Origin: CAYRSS01 sp964426945 | GTDB taxonomy: Bacteria > Planctomycetota > Phycisphaerae > UBA1845 | Assembly (NCBI GenBank): GCA_964426945.1 | Contig: CAYRSS010000053.1 | Span: 1-28,667, forward strand | DNA length: 28,667 bases | Reading direction: 5' to 3' | Shown: piece after piece, positions 9,309 through 17,606 of the stretch | Position numbering within the stretch: position 1 is the stretch's first letter | Layout of the letters: each line of letters begins with the position of its first letter | Position numbers and translations under genes: made by a program | The notes under the pieces: model-generated | Databases searched by the model: none | Seen by the model: only the letters and a program-made list of their open reading frames with translations | What the model was told of the DNA's origin: nothing

Positions 9309-10766
9309 CTACTCGAACACCTTGCGCTGCCGCGTTGATCCGATGCCCAGTTGGGCGCGGTACTTCGCGACCGTGCGGCGCGAAATCTCGGTGCCCTCCT
9401 TCTTGAGCATCGCGGCGATCTGGTCGTCGCTCAGCGGCGACTTCCGGTTTTCCTGCTCGACGATCTCGCGGACGCGGTTCTTCACGCGGTCCCAGCCGGC
9501 GCTCTCGCCGTCGGCCGTCTCCATGCCGCCGGTGAAGAAGTACCTCAGTGGGAATACGCCGCGCGGCGTCTGCATGTACTTGTCCGCAACGGTGCGGCTG
9601 ATCGTCGACGGGTCACAATTCAGCTCGGCCGCCAGATCTGCCATGCGCAGCACCTTCAGCCCCTGCGGGCCGATCTCGAAAAACTCGCGCTGGTGTTCGG
9701 CGATCGCCTTGGATACCTCAAGCAGGCGGCTCTGGCGGAACTTCACCGCGTCGAGAATCGCCGTGGCGTCCTCGATCTGTCGTCGGGCGTAGTCGCGCAC
9801 GTCCTTGGTCTGCTCGCGCGAGCGGGCCATCTCCGCGACGCGATCCGATATCTTCAGCCTCGGGGAGTTGCCCCGCGCCAACCCGATGGTCAGGCCGCCC
9901 CCCGTGTCGGCGTAGTCGACCAGCACGTCCGGGCGCACGATCGGCACGCGCGCCGAACTGACCAGATACCCCGGGTGCGGGTGCAGCGACGAACGGATCG
10001 CCTTGATCGCCTCGCTGATCTCGCCGAGCGAATAGCCCGTCGCCTTCGCAATCTGTGGCAGGCGGTTCTGGGCGATGTCATCCAGGTGATCCTGCACCAG
10101 GCGCCGCTCGATGCTGTTGTCGCCCGGCAGGGCGTCAATCTGCAGCAGCAGGCAGTCGACCAGGTCACTCGCCCCGACCCCGGGAGGATCGAGCCGGCGG
10201 ACGTGGGCGAGCGCCGCCTCGACCGTCTCGCGCGGCAGCGGCGGCCGCGCGTCGGCCGCGATGTCCTCCACGCGCGTCTGCAGGTAGCCGTCGGGCGAGA
10301 GCTGCTGGATGATCGCCACTCCTGCCCGCCGCACCTCGGCATCAAGGTCGAGCAGCGCCCACTGGTCGAGCAGGTGCTCGTTGAGCCCGCCGTCGCGCCC
10401 CGCGGTGTTCGCCATGGCGTCCATCTTGGCATCGCGCTCACCGGCGGCGGCGACCCGTCGCGGGCGGTAGGCTCCGCCGTCGTCGTAGTCGTGGTCGTAG
10501 CTGCGGTGGAACCGGTCCAGCCGGGCGAAGCCGGCGGCCTCGGCATCGGGCGCGGGCTCGCGGTCGCGGGGCGGGGGCTCGGCCGACTCGGCGGGGGCGG
10601 CCTCCTCCCGTTCCAGGGCCGGGTTCGATTCGAGTGCTTCGTTGATGAACGTTTCCAGGTCGGCAACGGGCTTCTGCAGGATCGCCATCGACTGGATAAG
10701 CTGCGGCGTCAGCCGCTGCTCCAGCCGCATGTGCTGCCCCAGGTGCTGAGAGAGGATCTGCGACAT
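9309..10766 (-). CDS. rpoN: RNA polymerase sigma-54 factor
   Basis: Alternative sigma factor that recognises -24/-12 promoters and needs AAA+ activators. 485 residues, normal length. The N-terminal region I is glutamine-rich and typical (RLTPQLIQSMAILQKPVADL, about 18-37, then NPALE). An acidic, low-complexity region II linker follows (about 55-130), then the core-binding domain. A helix-turn-helix part contains DPSTISRTVADKY, and the RpoN box near the C-terminus reads SRRTVAKYRAQLGI (about 462-475). The open frame extends 34 codons upstream, but family similarity begins at MSQILSQHLGQHMRL, so ATG 10766 is preferred; the Shine-Dalgarno is weak. No partner activator is seen in the window. The gene is divergent from gdhA. 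Confidence 0.95.
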   Translation of the reverse strand: MSQILSQHLGQHMRLEQRLTPQLIQSMAILQKPVADLETFINEALESNPALEREEAAPAESAEPPPRDREPAPDAEAAGFARLDRFHRSYDHDYDDGGAYRPRRVAAAGERDAKMDAMANTAGRDGGLNEHLLDQWALLDLDAEVRRAGVAIIQQLSPDGYLQTRVEDIAADARPPLPRETVEAALAHVRRLDPPGVGASDLVDCLLLQIDALPGDNSIERRLVQDHLDDIAQNRLPQIAKATGYSLGEISEAIKAIRSSLHPHPGYLVSSARVPIVRPDVLVDYADTGGGLTIGLARGNSPRLKISDRVAEMARSREQTKDVRDYARRQIEDATAILDAVKFRQSRLLEVSKAIAEHQREFFEIGPQGLKVLRMADLAAELNCDPSTISRTVADKYMQTPRGVFPLRYFFTGGMETADGESAGWDRVKNRVREIVEQENRKSPLSDDQIAAMLKKEGTEISRRTVAKYRAQLGIGSTRQRKVFE

Positions 10767-11097
10767 CGTCCGCCCGTTCGCGGCGGCCCCCTGCCGCCCC
10801 GTGGAGTTGCGTACTGCGGCTCGCCCGGCCCCGGTGACCGCGGGGACAAGCAATCCGCATACCAGCATCTTACCTGACGGGCGGGAATTCCAGAACCCCG
10901 CGCCTTCCGACCCGCGCCCCGTGGTGGATTACCGGCCCCGGGGTAGGCCCGGTCGCCCGCGGGCGGGGGTCAGCGGCGATTCTCGCCGAGGCAGGCGCTT
11001 CGGGTATGATGCTTCGCTTCGTACCCGCCGCGAGCGGAGCCGGCCCCGCAGGCCCGCCGCGCCGAACCCATGTGACGCCGTCGGAGAAGACGCTGCC
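10767..11097. other. 331-base divergent intergenic region between rpoN and gdhA
   Basis: It holds the candidate rpoN promoter. For gdhA, a TATGAT hexamer lies at 11005-11010 but no convincing -35 box is found 16-18 bases upstream. No other element was recognised. Confidence 0.45.
10867..10895 (-). promoter_or_regulatory. Sigma-70-like promoter for rpoN
   Basis: On the minus strand, TTCTGG (10895-10890), a 17-base spacer and TAAGAT (10872-10867), 100 bases upstream of the chosen ATG. If correct, it places transcription start inside the upstream-extended open frame and supports the shorter RpoN. Confidence 0.4.
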
Positions 11098-12360
11098 GTG
11101 CCACCCAAAAGGAAGTCTGCCCACAATCCGTTCCGCATCGCCCAGGCCCATGTCGATCGCGCATGCCAGCAGATCGGCCTGTCGGACACGACGCGCCTCT
11201 TCCTGCGCCGGCCGATGCGCGAGTACCGCGCGCAGCTCAGCGTGGCGATGGACGACGGGTCGAAGCGCGTCTTCTCGGCCTATCGCGTGCAGTACAACAC
11301 CGCCCGCGGCCCGGCCAAGGGCGGCCTGCGCTGGCACGCGCAGGAAACGATGGACACCGTGCGCGCCCTGGCCTGCTGGATGACATGGAAGACCGCGACG
11401 GTCGACCTGCCGCTGGGCGGCGGCAAGGGCGGCGTGACCTGCAACCCCAAGGAGCTATCGATCACCGAGCGCGAGCGCCTCGCCCGGGCGTACATGCGGA
11501 CGTTCTGGGAACAGTTCGCCGTGGACAAGGACGTGCCCGCGCCAGACGTCAACACCACGCCGCAGATTATGGCGTGGATGCTCGACGAGTATGAGACGAT
11601 GGTCGGCTACTCCCACCCCGGCGTGATCACCGGCAAGCCGCTGCCCCTCGGCGGGTCGCTGGGCCGGGCCGACGCCACCAGCCTCGGCGGCATGTACATC
11701 ATCCGCGAGATCGACGAAGCGCTGGGGCTGAAGCTCAACCATGCGGCGTACGTCGTGCAGGGCTTCGGCAACGTCGGCGGCGGCGTCGCCCGGATGCTGC
11801 ACGCCGCCGGCGGGCGCGTCATCGGCATCAGCGCCGAAGACGCCGCCCTGCACCACGAAGACGGCATCGACATCCCCGCGGCGCTCGCTTACTACGAGCG
11901 TAACGGCTTTCAGCTCGCCGGTTTCCCCGGGGCCAAGACCATCCCACGCGACAGCCTGATGGAGATCGAGTGCGACATTCTCATCCCCGCGGCGATTGAA
12001 AACGCGATCCACCGCGACAACGTCGAGCAGATCCGCACCAAGGTGGTAGTCGAACTGGCCAACGGCCCCACCACACCCGGCGCCGACAAGATTCTCGCCC
12101 ACCGCGGCATCGTGGTCGTCCCGGACATCCTCGCCAACGCGGGCGGCGTGACGGTCTCCTACTTCGAGCAGGTGCAGAACAGTTATAACTACTACTGGTC
12201 GCTGGAGGACGTGCAGCGCCAGCTCGACCGCAAGATGACCGAGGCCTTCCGCGCCAACTGGCACGAATCGCAGACCCGCAAGGTCTCGATGCGCGAAGCG
12301 GCCTATATGCTGGCGGTGAAGCGCGTGGCCGAGGCGTGTCAGCTGCGGGGGTGGGTGTAG
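11098..12360 (+). CDS. gdhA: Glutamate dehydrogenase (Glu/Leu/Phe/Val dehydrogenase family)
   Basis: Catalyses reversible oxidative deamination of glutamate to 2-oxoglutarate and ammonia. 420 residues, the usual length for the small hexameric enzymes. The signatures are GPAKGGLRWH (71-80), the catalytic-lysine region LPLGGGKGGVTCNP (104-117, K110), DVPAPDVNT, and the nucleotide-binding GFGNVGGGVARML (222-234). The C-terminus has ANGPTTPGAD and VTVSYFEQVQN. Coenzyme choice is not clear from the sequence after the glycine motif. The start is taken as GTG 11098, with GGAGAAG eight bases upstream; the nearest ATG (11070) is out of frame and followed at once by a stop, and the first in-frame ATG lies inside the conserved domain. 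GdhA-type assignment is firm; the amino-acid specificity is inferred from overall similarity. Confidence 0.93.
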   Translation: MPPKRKSAHNPFRIAQAHVDRACQQIGLSDTTRLFLRRPMREYRAQLSVAMDDGSKRVFSAYRVQYNTARGPAKGGLRWHAQETMDTVRALACWMTWKTATVDLPLGGGKGGVTCNPKELSITERERLARAYMRTFWEQFAVDKDVPAPDVNTTPQIMAWMLDEYETMVGYSHPGVITGKPLPLGGSLGRADATSLGGMYIIREIDEALGLKLNHAAYVVQGFGNVGGGVARMLHAAGGRVIGISAEDAALHHEDGIDIPAALAYYERNGFQLAGFPGAKTIPRDSLMEIECDILIPAAIENAIHRDNVEQIRTKVVVELANGPTTPGADKILAHRGIVVVPDILANAGGVTVSYFEQVQNSYNYYWSLEDVQRQLDRKMTEAFRANWHESQTRKVSMREAAYMLAVKRVAEACQLRGWV

Positions 12361-12392
12361 TCACGCCGGGTCGCAGGGCCTATCAGATGAAG

Positions 12393-12419
12393 TCCGGCTG
12401 TCAGCCGCGTGCAGCCGGA
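12393..12419 (+). terminator. Possible gdhA terminator hairpin
   Basis: TCCGGCTG (12393-12400) pairs exactly with CAGCCGGA (12412-12419) around an 11-base loop, 32 bases after the gdhA stop. No T-run follows. A competing shorter stem, CGGCTG-T-CAGCCG, overlaps it. Confidence 0.35.
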
Positions 12420-12525
12420 ATTCGTAGTATTCCGCCCTCCAATCGGGTATCGTAGACGCCATGCCCCCGCCGGCCGGACGGTGCGGGCGTCTCCTCTGCG
12501 TACCCGGCCTGCGAGGAACCCGACG

Positions 12526-15471
12526 ATGCCCACGCGCACCCTGCTCACGATCGGCGTGGCGGCCTGCCTGTTGCTGCCCGCCGTCGCCCGGTCGTCCTTC
12601 GTCAACTTCGAGACACCCCACGTCTCGCCGATGACCATCACTCCCGACGGCTCGCGACTCCTCGCGGTCAACACCGCGGACAACCGCCTCGAGGTCTTCG
12701 CCATCACGCCCACCGGGCTGCACCGCGAAGGCTCGATCCCCGTCGGGCTCGACCCGGTGTCGGTGCGGGCGCGCACGGCGACCGAAGCGTGGGTCGTCAA
12801 CCATATTTCTGATTCGGTCAGCATCGTAAACCTGACGGCCATGAACGTCGTCTGGACGATCGCCACCGATGATGAACCCGCCGACGTCGTCTTCGCCGGC
12901 GCGCCGCAGCGGGCGTTCGTTTCCTGCTCACAGACCAACACGATCCTCGTGTTCGATCCGGCCAGCCTCGCCGCCGCGCCGCAGCGCATCACCCTGGTTG
13001 GCGAAGACCCCCGCGCCATGGCGGTCAGCGCTGACGGCGCCAAAGTGTTCGTCGCCATCTTTGAAAGCGGCAACGCCACCACCATCCTCGGCGGCGGCCT
13101 GACCATGGCGGGCGGCTTTCCGCCCAACGTCGTCTCCGACCCGGCGGGCCCCTACGGCGGTGTGAACCCGCCGCCCAACGTCGGCGGCGCGGGGGGCACG
13201 TTCGATCCGCCGATCAACGTCGACCTGCCCCCGCCCCCCGCCGTCGGCCTGATCGTCCGCAGAAACGACGCCGGCCAGTGGATGGACGACAACGGGCAGG
13301 ACTGGACGAACCTCGTCAGCGGTCCGCAGGCGGCGCTCTCCGGTCGGCCCGTCGGCTGGAACCTGGTCGATCACGACCTGGCGATCATCGACACGGCCAC
13401 CCTCGGCGTCACCTACGACGGCGGCATTGTGAACATTGCGATGGCCCTCGCGGTGCACCCGACCGATGGACAGGTCACGCTCGTCGGCACCGACGCGACC
13501 AACGAAATCCGCTTCGAGCCCGTGCTCAGCGGCCGGTTCCTGCGCGTGCTGATGGGCCGCTTCGATCCCGCCGCGGCCCTGCTTCCCGGCCGTTTCGACC
13601 TCAACCCGCATCTCGACTACGTCGACGCCACCATCGACCAGCCCGAGCGCGACCGTTCGCTGGCTGATCCGCGCGGTATCGCGTGGCGCGCGGACGGCTC
13701 GAAGGGATACATCGCCGGCATGGGCTCGAACAATGTCAAGCCTGTCGGCCCGGGGCCGAACCTCACCGCCGATCCGATCGAAGTCGCCGAAGGCCCAACC
13801 GGCCTGGCGATTCACGATGGGTCCGGGCGGCTCTTCGTGCTCAGCAAGTTTGCCGCGACGATCACGACGATCGACATGGCGACCGATACGGTGCTGGCCA
13901 CCACCCCATTGTTTGACCCGACGCCCACGGCGATCCGCATCGGCCGCAAGCACCTGTACGACGCCCACAAGAACAGCGGCCTCGGCCATGTCGCCTGCGC
14001 CTCGTGCCACGTGGATGCCCGGTTCGACGCCCTCGCGTGGGACCTGGGCGACCCGACGGGCGAGATGAAATCCGTCGCGGGACAGAATTGTCAGAACGGG
14101 CTCGTCGGCGGCTGTGAGGACTTCCACCCGATGAAGGGGCCGATGACCACGCAGACCCTGCAGGACATCGTCGGCAAAGAGCCCTTCCACTGGCGCGGCG
14201 ACCGCGACGGCCTGGAAGAGTTCCGCGACGCGTTCATGCTGCTCCAGGGCGACGACGAAACGCCGACCGTTGACGAGATGCAGGAATTCGAAGACTTCCT
14301 TGCGACGATCCACTTCCCGCCCAACCCCTACCGCACCATCAACAACACGCTGCCCACGAGCCTGCTGCTCACCGGGCATTACACCACCGGCCGCTTCGCC
14401 GCGGCGGGCCTGCCGCTGGGCACGGGCAACGCCTCGACCGGGCTGAACCGCTACCGCACCGGCGGCATCGACGGCGGCATCGACTGCGTGTCGTGTCACA
14501 CCCTGCCCACGGGCGTCGGCTCGAACCACCTGGTGACCAGCCTCTTCCCGCCGGCATCCGGCCCGATCCCCCCCGGCCCCGACGGCGAGCTGCACCACGC
14601 CCTCGTGTCGGTGGACGGCTCGACCAACGTGTCGATCAAGGTGCCGCAGATCCGCAACGTGCACGAGAAGACCGGCTTCGACCTGACGCAGATGGTCAAC
14701 ACGCGCGGCTTCGGCCTGCTGCACGACGGCAGCGTCGATTCGATCACGCGGTTTCTCGCCGAGCCGGTGTTTAACGTCACGTCGGATCAGGACCTGGCCA
14801 ACATGGTCGCCTTCATGCTCGCGTTTTCCGGGTCCGGCCTGCCGCTCGGCTCGGCCACCGACATCACCGAATTGCCCGGCCCGCCGAGCAAGGACGCCCA
14901 CGCCGCCGTGGGTCGCCAGATCACCGTCGACGCCGCCAACCGCACCACCGCCGCGGTGATCAACCTGCTGAACACCTTCCAGACGCTGGCGAACGGCAAC
15001 CACATCGGCTTCGTGGCCCACGGCGTGCAGGGAGGCATCGCCCGCGGCTACCGCTACTCGGGCGGGGGAATGATGCAGTCCGACCGCAGCGTCGAGACGA
15101 TCAGTGTCACCAACCTGCGCCTCGCGGCCGCGGCCGGTGCGGAGATCACCTTTACCGCGGTGCCCGCGGGCACGCAGACGCGAATCGGCATCGATCGCGA
15201 CGAGGACGGCTGGTTCGACCGCGACGAGCTCGACGCGTGCAGCGACCCCGCCAACGCGGCGAGCACGCCCGACAACGCCGCGGTCGACGCCGACGCCGAC
15301 CACGACGGCGCGGTCACCCTGGCCGACTACGCAGCGCTGACGGGCTGCCTGGGCGGGCCGACGGTCGGCGCCCCCGGCGGTGTGTGCCTGTGCGAGTTCG
15401 ACCTCGACGGCGATGGCGACGTGGACCTCCGCGACGCCGCGGCGATCCAGACGATGTTCGATACGCCGTGA
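12526..15471 (+). CDS. Secreted YVTN beta-propeller / two-CxxCH cytochrome c protein with dockerin
   Basis: 981-residue exported protein. The start ATG 12526 has GAGGAA eight bases upstream and begins a signal peptide (RTLLTIGVAACLLLPAVAR). Residues about 25-480 contain YVTN/Lgt-type propeller repeats (MTITPDGSRLLAVNTADNRL, DPRAMAVSADGAKVFVAI, IAWRADGSKGYIAG). A cytochrome c peroxidase/MauG-like region follows with two covalent haem sites, CASCH (491-495) and CVSCH (654-658). Near the C-terminus are an EF-hand-like DRDEDGWFDRDEL and a dockerin-like pair (DADHDGAVTLADYAAL and DLDGDGDVDLRDAAAI, about 925-978). The likely role is periplasmic or surface redox chemistry or binding; the substrate is unknown. 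No cytochrome maturation genes are nearby. The domain calls are good; enzymatic function is inference. Confidence 0.88.
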   Translation: MPTRTLLTIGVAACLLLPAVARSSFVNFETPHVSPMTITPDGSRLLAVNTADNRLEVFAITPTGLHREGSIPVGLDPVSVRARTATEAWVVNHISDSVSIVNLTAMNVVWTIATDDEPADVVFAGAPQRAFVSCSQTNTILVFDPASLAAAPQRITLVGEDPRAMAVSADGAKVFVAIFESGNATTILGGGLTMAGGFPPNVVSDPAGPYGGVNPPPNVGGAGGTFDPPINVDLPPPPAVGLIVRRNDAGQWMDDNGQDWTNLVSGPQAALSGRPVGWNLVDHDLAIIDTATLGVTYDGGIVNIAMALAVHPTDGQVTLVGTDATNEIRFEPVLSGRFLRVLMGRFDPAAALLPGRFDLNPHLDYVDATIDQPERDRSLADPRGIAWRADGSKGYIAGMGSNNVKPVGPGPNLTADPIEVAEGPTGLAIHDGSGRLFVLSKFAATITTIDMATDTVLATTPLFDPTPTAIRIGRKHLYDAHKNSGLGHVACASCHVDARFDALAWDLGDPTGEMKSVAGQNCQNGLVGGCEDFHPMKGPMTTQTLQDIVGKEPFHWRGDRDGLEEFRDAFMLLQGDDETPTVDEMQEFEDFLATIHFPPNPYRTINNTLPTSLLLTGHYTTGRFAAAGLPLGTGNASTGLNRYRTGGIDGGIDCVSCHTLPTGVGSNHLVTSLFPPASGPIPPGPDGELHHALVSVDGSTNVSIKVPQIRNVHEKTGFDLTQMVNTRGFGLLHDGSVDSITRFLAEPVFNVTSDQDLANMVAFMLAFSGSGLPLGSATDITELPGPPSKDAHAAVGRQITVDAANRTTAAVINLLNTFQTLANGNHIGFVAHGVQGGIARGYRYSGGGMMQSDRSVETISVTNLRLAAAAGAEITFTAVPAGTQTRIGIDRDEDGWFDRDELDACSDPANAASTPDNAAVDADADHDGAVTLADYAALTGCLGGPTVGAPGGVCLCEFDLDGDGDVDLRDAAAIQTMFDTP

Positions 15472-15520
15472 CAGGCGGGCCGGATCGGGGCTGGCGCGCG
15501 GCGTGCAAGGCTGTTCTGGC

Positions 15521-16396
15521 ATGGCCACCCTGCACGACTTGCTGCGCGACCCGCCCGTCCTCGTCGAAGGGGCGATGGGGACGATGCTGATGGGCCGGGG
15601 GCTGCCGCCGGGCCGCCCCGGCGAGCTCTTCACCATCGAGCGGCCGGATGTGGTCGCCGGGATCCACCGCGCGTACCGCGCCGCCGGCGCGCAGGTTCTC
15701 AAGACCAACACGTTCAACGCCAATGAGATCCGCCTGCGGAGCGACGCGGCGTTCCCCCCGGATGCGGCCGAGACCTGCAACCGTCTCGGCGTGGCGCTCG
15801 CCCGGGAGGCCGCGGGGACCGGCGCGCTGGTGGCGGGCTCGATCGGCCCGCTCGGCGTGATGCTGGAACCTCACGGGGAAATCTCGCCCCATCGGGCCAT
15901 CGAAGTCTTCACGCGACAGGCGACGGCGCTGGTAGCCGCCGGCGCAGACCTGCTTCTGGTCGAGACCATGTACGACCTGCGCGAAGCCCTGGCAGCGCTC
16001 AACGCCTGCCGCGCGGTCAGCCATCAGACGCCGGTGATCGTCACGCTGACCGTTTCGCGAACGCCGCGAGGCTTCTTCACGATGATGGGCGACGCACCAG
16101 CCGAATCGCTGCGCAGGCTGCGCGCCGCGGGCGCGGCGGTGGTGGGCCTGAACTGTACGCTCGCCGGGGAGGACATGATCGCGGCAGCGAGTGAGATCGT
16201 CGGCGCGGTCGACGCGCCGATCCTCGTGCAGCCCAACGCGGGACAGCCGCAGGTCGCGGATGGTGCGACGGTGTGGCCCGAGTCGCCCGCGGCCTTCGCA
16301 GCGCACGCACGCCGACTCGCCGATCTGGGCGTGTCGATGATCGGCGGCTGCTGCGGCACGACCCCCGCTCACATCGCCGCGATCAGCGCCCGTTGA
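15521..16396 (+). CDS. Stand-alone homocysteine S-methyltransferase domain (MetH N-terminal type)
   Basis: 291 residues matching the Zn-dependent homocysteine methyltransferase barrel found at the N-terminus of MetH and in BHMT. Seen features are VLVEGAMGTMLMGRGL (13-28), KTNTFNANEIRL (61-72), AGSIGPLG (105-112) and the three zinc cysteines in GLNC (C212) and GGCCGTTP (C277, C278). It has no folate, cobalamin or reactivation domain, so it must take a methyl group from a separate methyl-corrinoid or from a free donor. A stop at 16394-16396 overlaps by 14 bases the end of the convergent MtaA-like gene. Corrinoid and reactivation proteins are encoded just beyond, which suggests it is the acceptor half of a split methionine synthase. 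The ATG at 15521 begins the homology; the Shine-Dalgarno is weak. Confidence 0.88.
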   Translation: MATLHDLLRDPPVLVEGAMGTMLMGRGLPPGRPGELFTIERPDVVAGIHRAYRAAGAQVLKTNTFNANEIRLRSDAAFPPDAAETCNRLGVALAREAAGTGALVAGSIGPLGVMLEPHGEISPHRAIEVFTRQATALVAAGADLLLVETMYDLREALAALNACRAVSHQTPVIVTLTVSRTPRGFFTMMGDAPAESLRRLRAAGAAVVGLNCTLAGEDMIAAASEIVGAVDAPILVQPNAGQPQVADGATVWPESPAAFAAHARRLADLGVSMIGGCCGTTPAHIAAISAR

Positions 16397-17447
16397 AGGC
16401 GTGCACGGTTTCGATCATCGCCAGGTAGTTGCCCGCCGGAACGTAATTCGTGATCGAGTTGCCCGATCCGCACGCGTATCCGCCGCCCGGCGCGCAGTGT
16501 TCCAGAATCCTGACCACCCGGGACTTCACCGCCGCTTCGTCGCCGGTGGCCAGCAGGTTCACATCCACGCCGCCCAGCACGCCGGTACGGGAGCCCCACT
16601 GGTCGTAGAACTGCTCGACCGGCTGGATCGCGTCCTCGAAACTGTGTTTGGCGTCCACCCCGGCCGCGACCAGATCGGGCATGACGGCTTCGATCCGTCC
16701 GCAACTGTGCAGGATAAACGGCCGGCCGTGTTCATGGGCCAGCGACGCGAATCGCGCGTACCACGGGATAACGTGCTCGCGCAGAAACGCCGGTGAGACC
16801 AGCAGCCCGTTCTTGCTGCCCAGGTCGTCGCCCAGCCACAGCGCGCATACCTCGTCCATGCGGCAGTAGGCCTCAAACACCGCCATCACTGTCCGGCCGA
16901 TGCGTTCCACGACCTCCGCCGGCAGCTCCGGCTGGTCGTAGAGCGCGTACATGAAGCGCTCGAGCCCGATGAGCTCCGTGGCGAACTCGAGCACACCCCC
17001 GGCGAACCCGACGAGCTTCATCCCGTCGGGCAGCGCCTCGCGAGCCGCCTCGACAGGCCTGAAGTCGACGTCTCCGAGTACCGGCCAGCCGAACGCGGCG
17101 CAGGACGCGAGGTCGGTAATGGCGCCGCCGTGCTCGTCCTGCCAGAGTCGGTTTCCGCGGCTGAGCGCGGCGGAATCGGGCGCCGTCAGGCGGCTGTCGG
17201 TGAAGGGGATGACCGCTGAAACCTTGACCGCATCGTAGCCCAGCCGGTGCATCAGGCGGACATGACGCGCAGCGGCAAGCCTCCGATCGCTATCGGCGCC
17301 CCCGTCGTCAAGGAGGACCGCAACGATCTCCGGATCGACCGCCAGTTCGATCATCGGCACGCGGCGCGGACCCCGTCGGGCCACCGCCGCGAGAAACTCG
17401 CGATAGTCCGGATCGGGCCGAGGCAGGCTATCCACGCGCGGATGCAT
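16383..17447 (-). CDS. MtaA/UroD-family corrinoid-dependent methyltransferase
   Basis: 354-residue member of the uroporphyrinogen decarboxylase superfamily. It is best read as a methyltransferase of the MtaA/CmuA branch because it has the zinc motif H-x-C...C: LHSCGR (H247, C249) and GGGYACGSGNS (C326). Such enzymes move methyl groups between a corrinoid protein and a thiol or other substrate in the cytoplasm. The start is uncertain. ATG 17447 (MHPRVDSLPR) has AGGA about nine bases upstream; an in-frame ATG at 17510 would add 21 residues encoded partly by the foldback element at 17486-17606 and is not preferred. It lies downstream of the reactivation and corrinoid genes on the same strand and is convergent with the homocysteine methyltransferase. 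The actual methyl donor is not evident. Confidence 0.82.
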   Translation of the reverse strand: MHPRVDSLPRPDPDYREFLAAVARRGPRRVPMIELAVDPEIVAVLLDDGGADSDRRLAAARHVRLMHRLGYDAVKVSAVIPFTDSRLTAPDSAALSRGNRLWQDEHGGAITDLASCAAFGWPVLGDVDFRPVEAAREALPDGMKLVGFAGGVLEFATELIGLERFMYALYDQPELPAEVVERIGRTVMAVFEAYCRMDEVCALWLGDDLGSKNGLLVSPAFLREHVIPWYARFASLAHEHGRPFILHSCGRIEAVMPDLVAAGVDAKHSFEDAIQPVEQFYDQWGSRTGVLGGVDVNLLATGDEAAVKSRVVRILEHCAPGGGYACGSGNSITNYVPAGNYLAMIETVHAFNGR

Positions 17448-17485
17448 GAGGTGGTCCTGATGCGCGGGCTCGTCGCCGGGCGTTC

Positions 17486-17606
17486 CTAGTATGACAGCGC
17501 TGGATTGCATCCCGACCGTTTGAAATCGGCCACAAGACCGCCGGTTCAGTCGTGCTGAACCGGCGTTTCTGGGGCCGCCAAGGCTGATGCAGCGCTGTCA
17601 TACTAG
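17486..17606. mobile_element. 121-base foldback element with perfect 17-base terminal inverted repeats (MITE-like)
   Basis: The ends are CTAGTATGACAGCGCTG (17486-17502) and its exact reverse complement (17590-17606). Inside is a second perfect palindrome, an 11-base stem CGCCGGTTCAG / CTGAACCGGCG (17539-17549 and 17555-17565) with loop TCGTG. It contains no gene. Size, perfect ends and the TA/CTAG termini suggest a non-autonomous transposon-derived element, though target duplication is not certain (TA or CTAG could be it). The right end supplies the TAG stop of the reactivation gene. Confidence 0.65.
17539..17565. repeat. Strong central hairpin of the foldback element
   Basis: Perfect 11-base stem with a 5-base loop. 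On the plus strand it is followed by TTTCT. It could act as a transcription attenuator between the reactivation gene and the MtaA-like gene. Confidence 0.6.

Noticed and set aside
12928..15780. 950-codon open frame on the minus strand
   Set aside because: It is antisense to the propeller/haem/dockerin gene, whose domains are clear. The composition is typical of a GC shadow frame.
16383..17447. True uroporphyrinogen decarboxylase (hemE)
   Set aside because: The H-x-C...C zinc motif and the corrinoid neighbours point to the MtaA/CmuA methyltransferase branch.
17447..17510. Longer start of the MtaA-like gene at 17510
   Set aside because: The extra 21 codons come partly from the foldback element and match nothing in the family.
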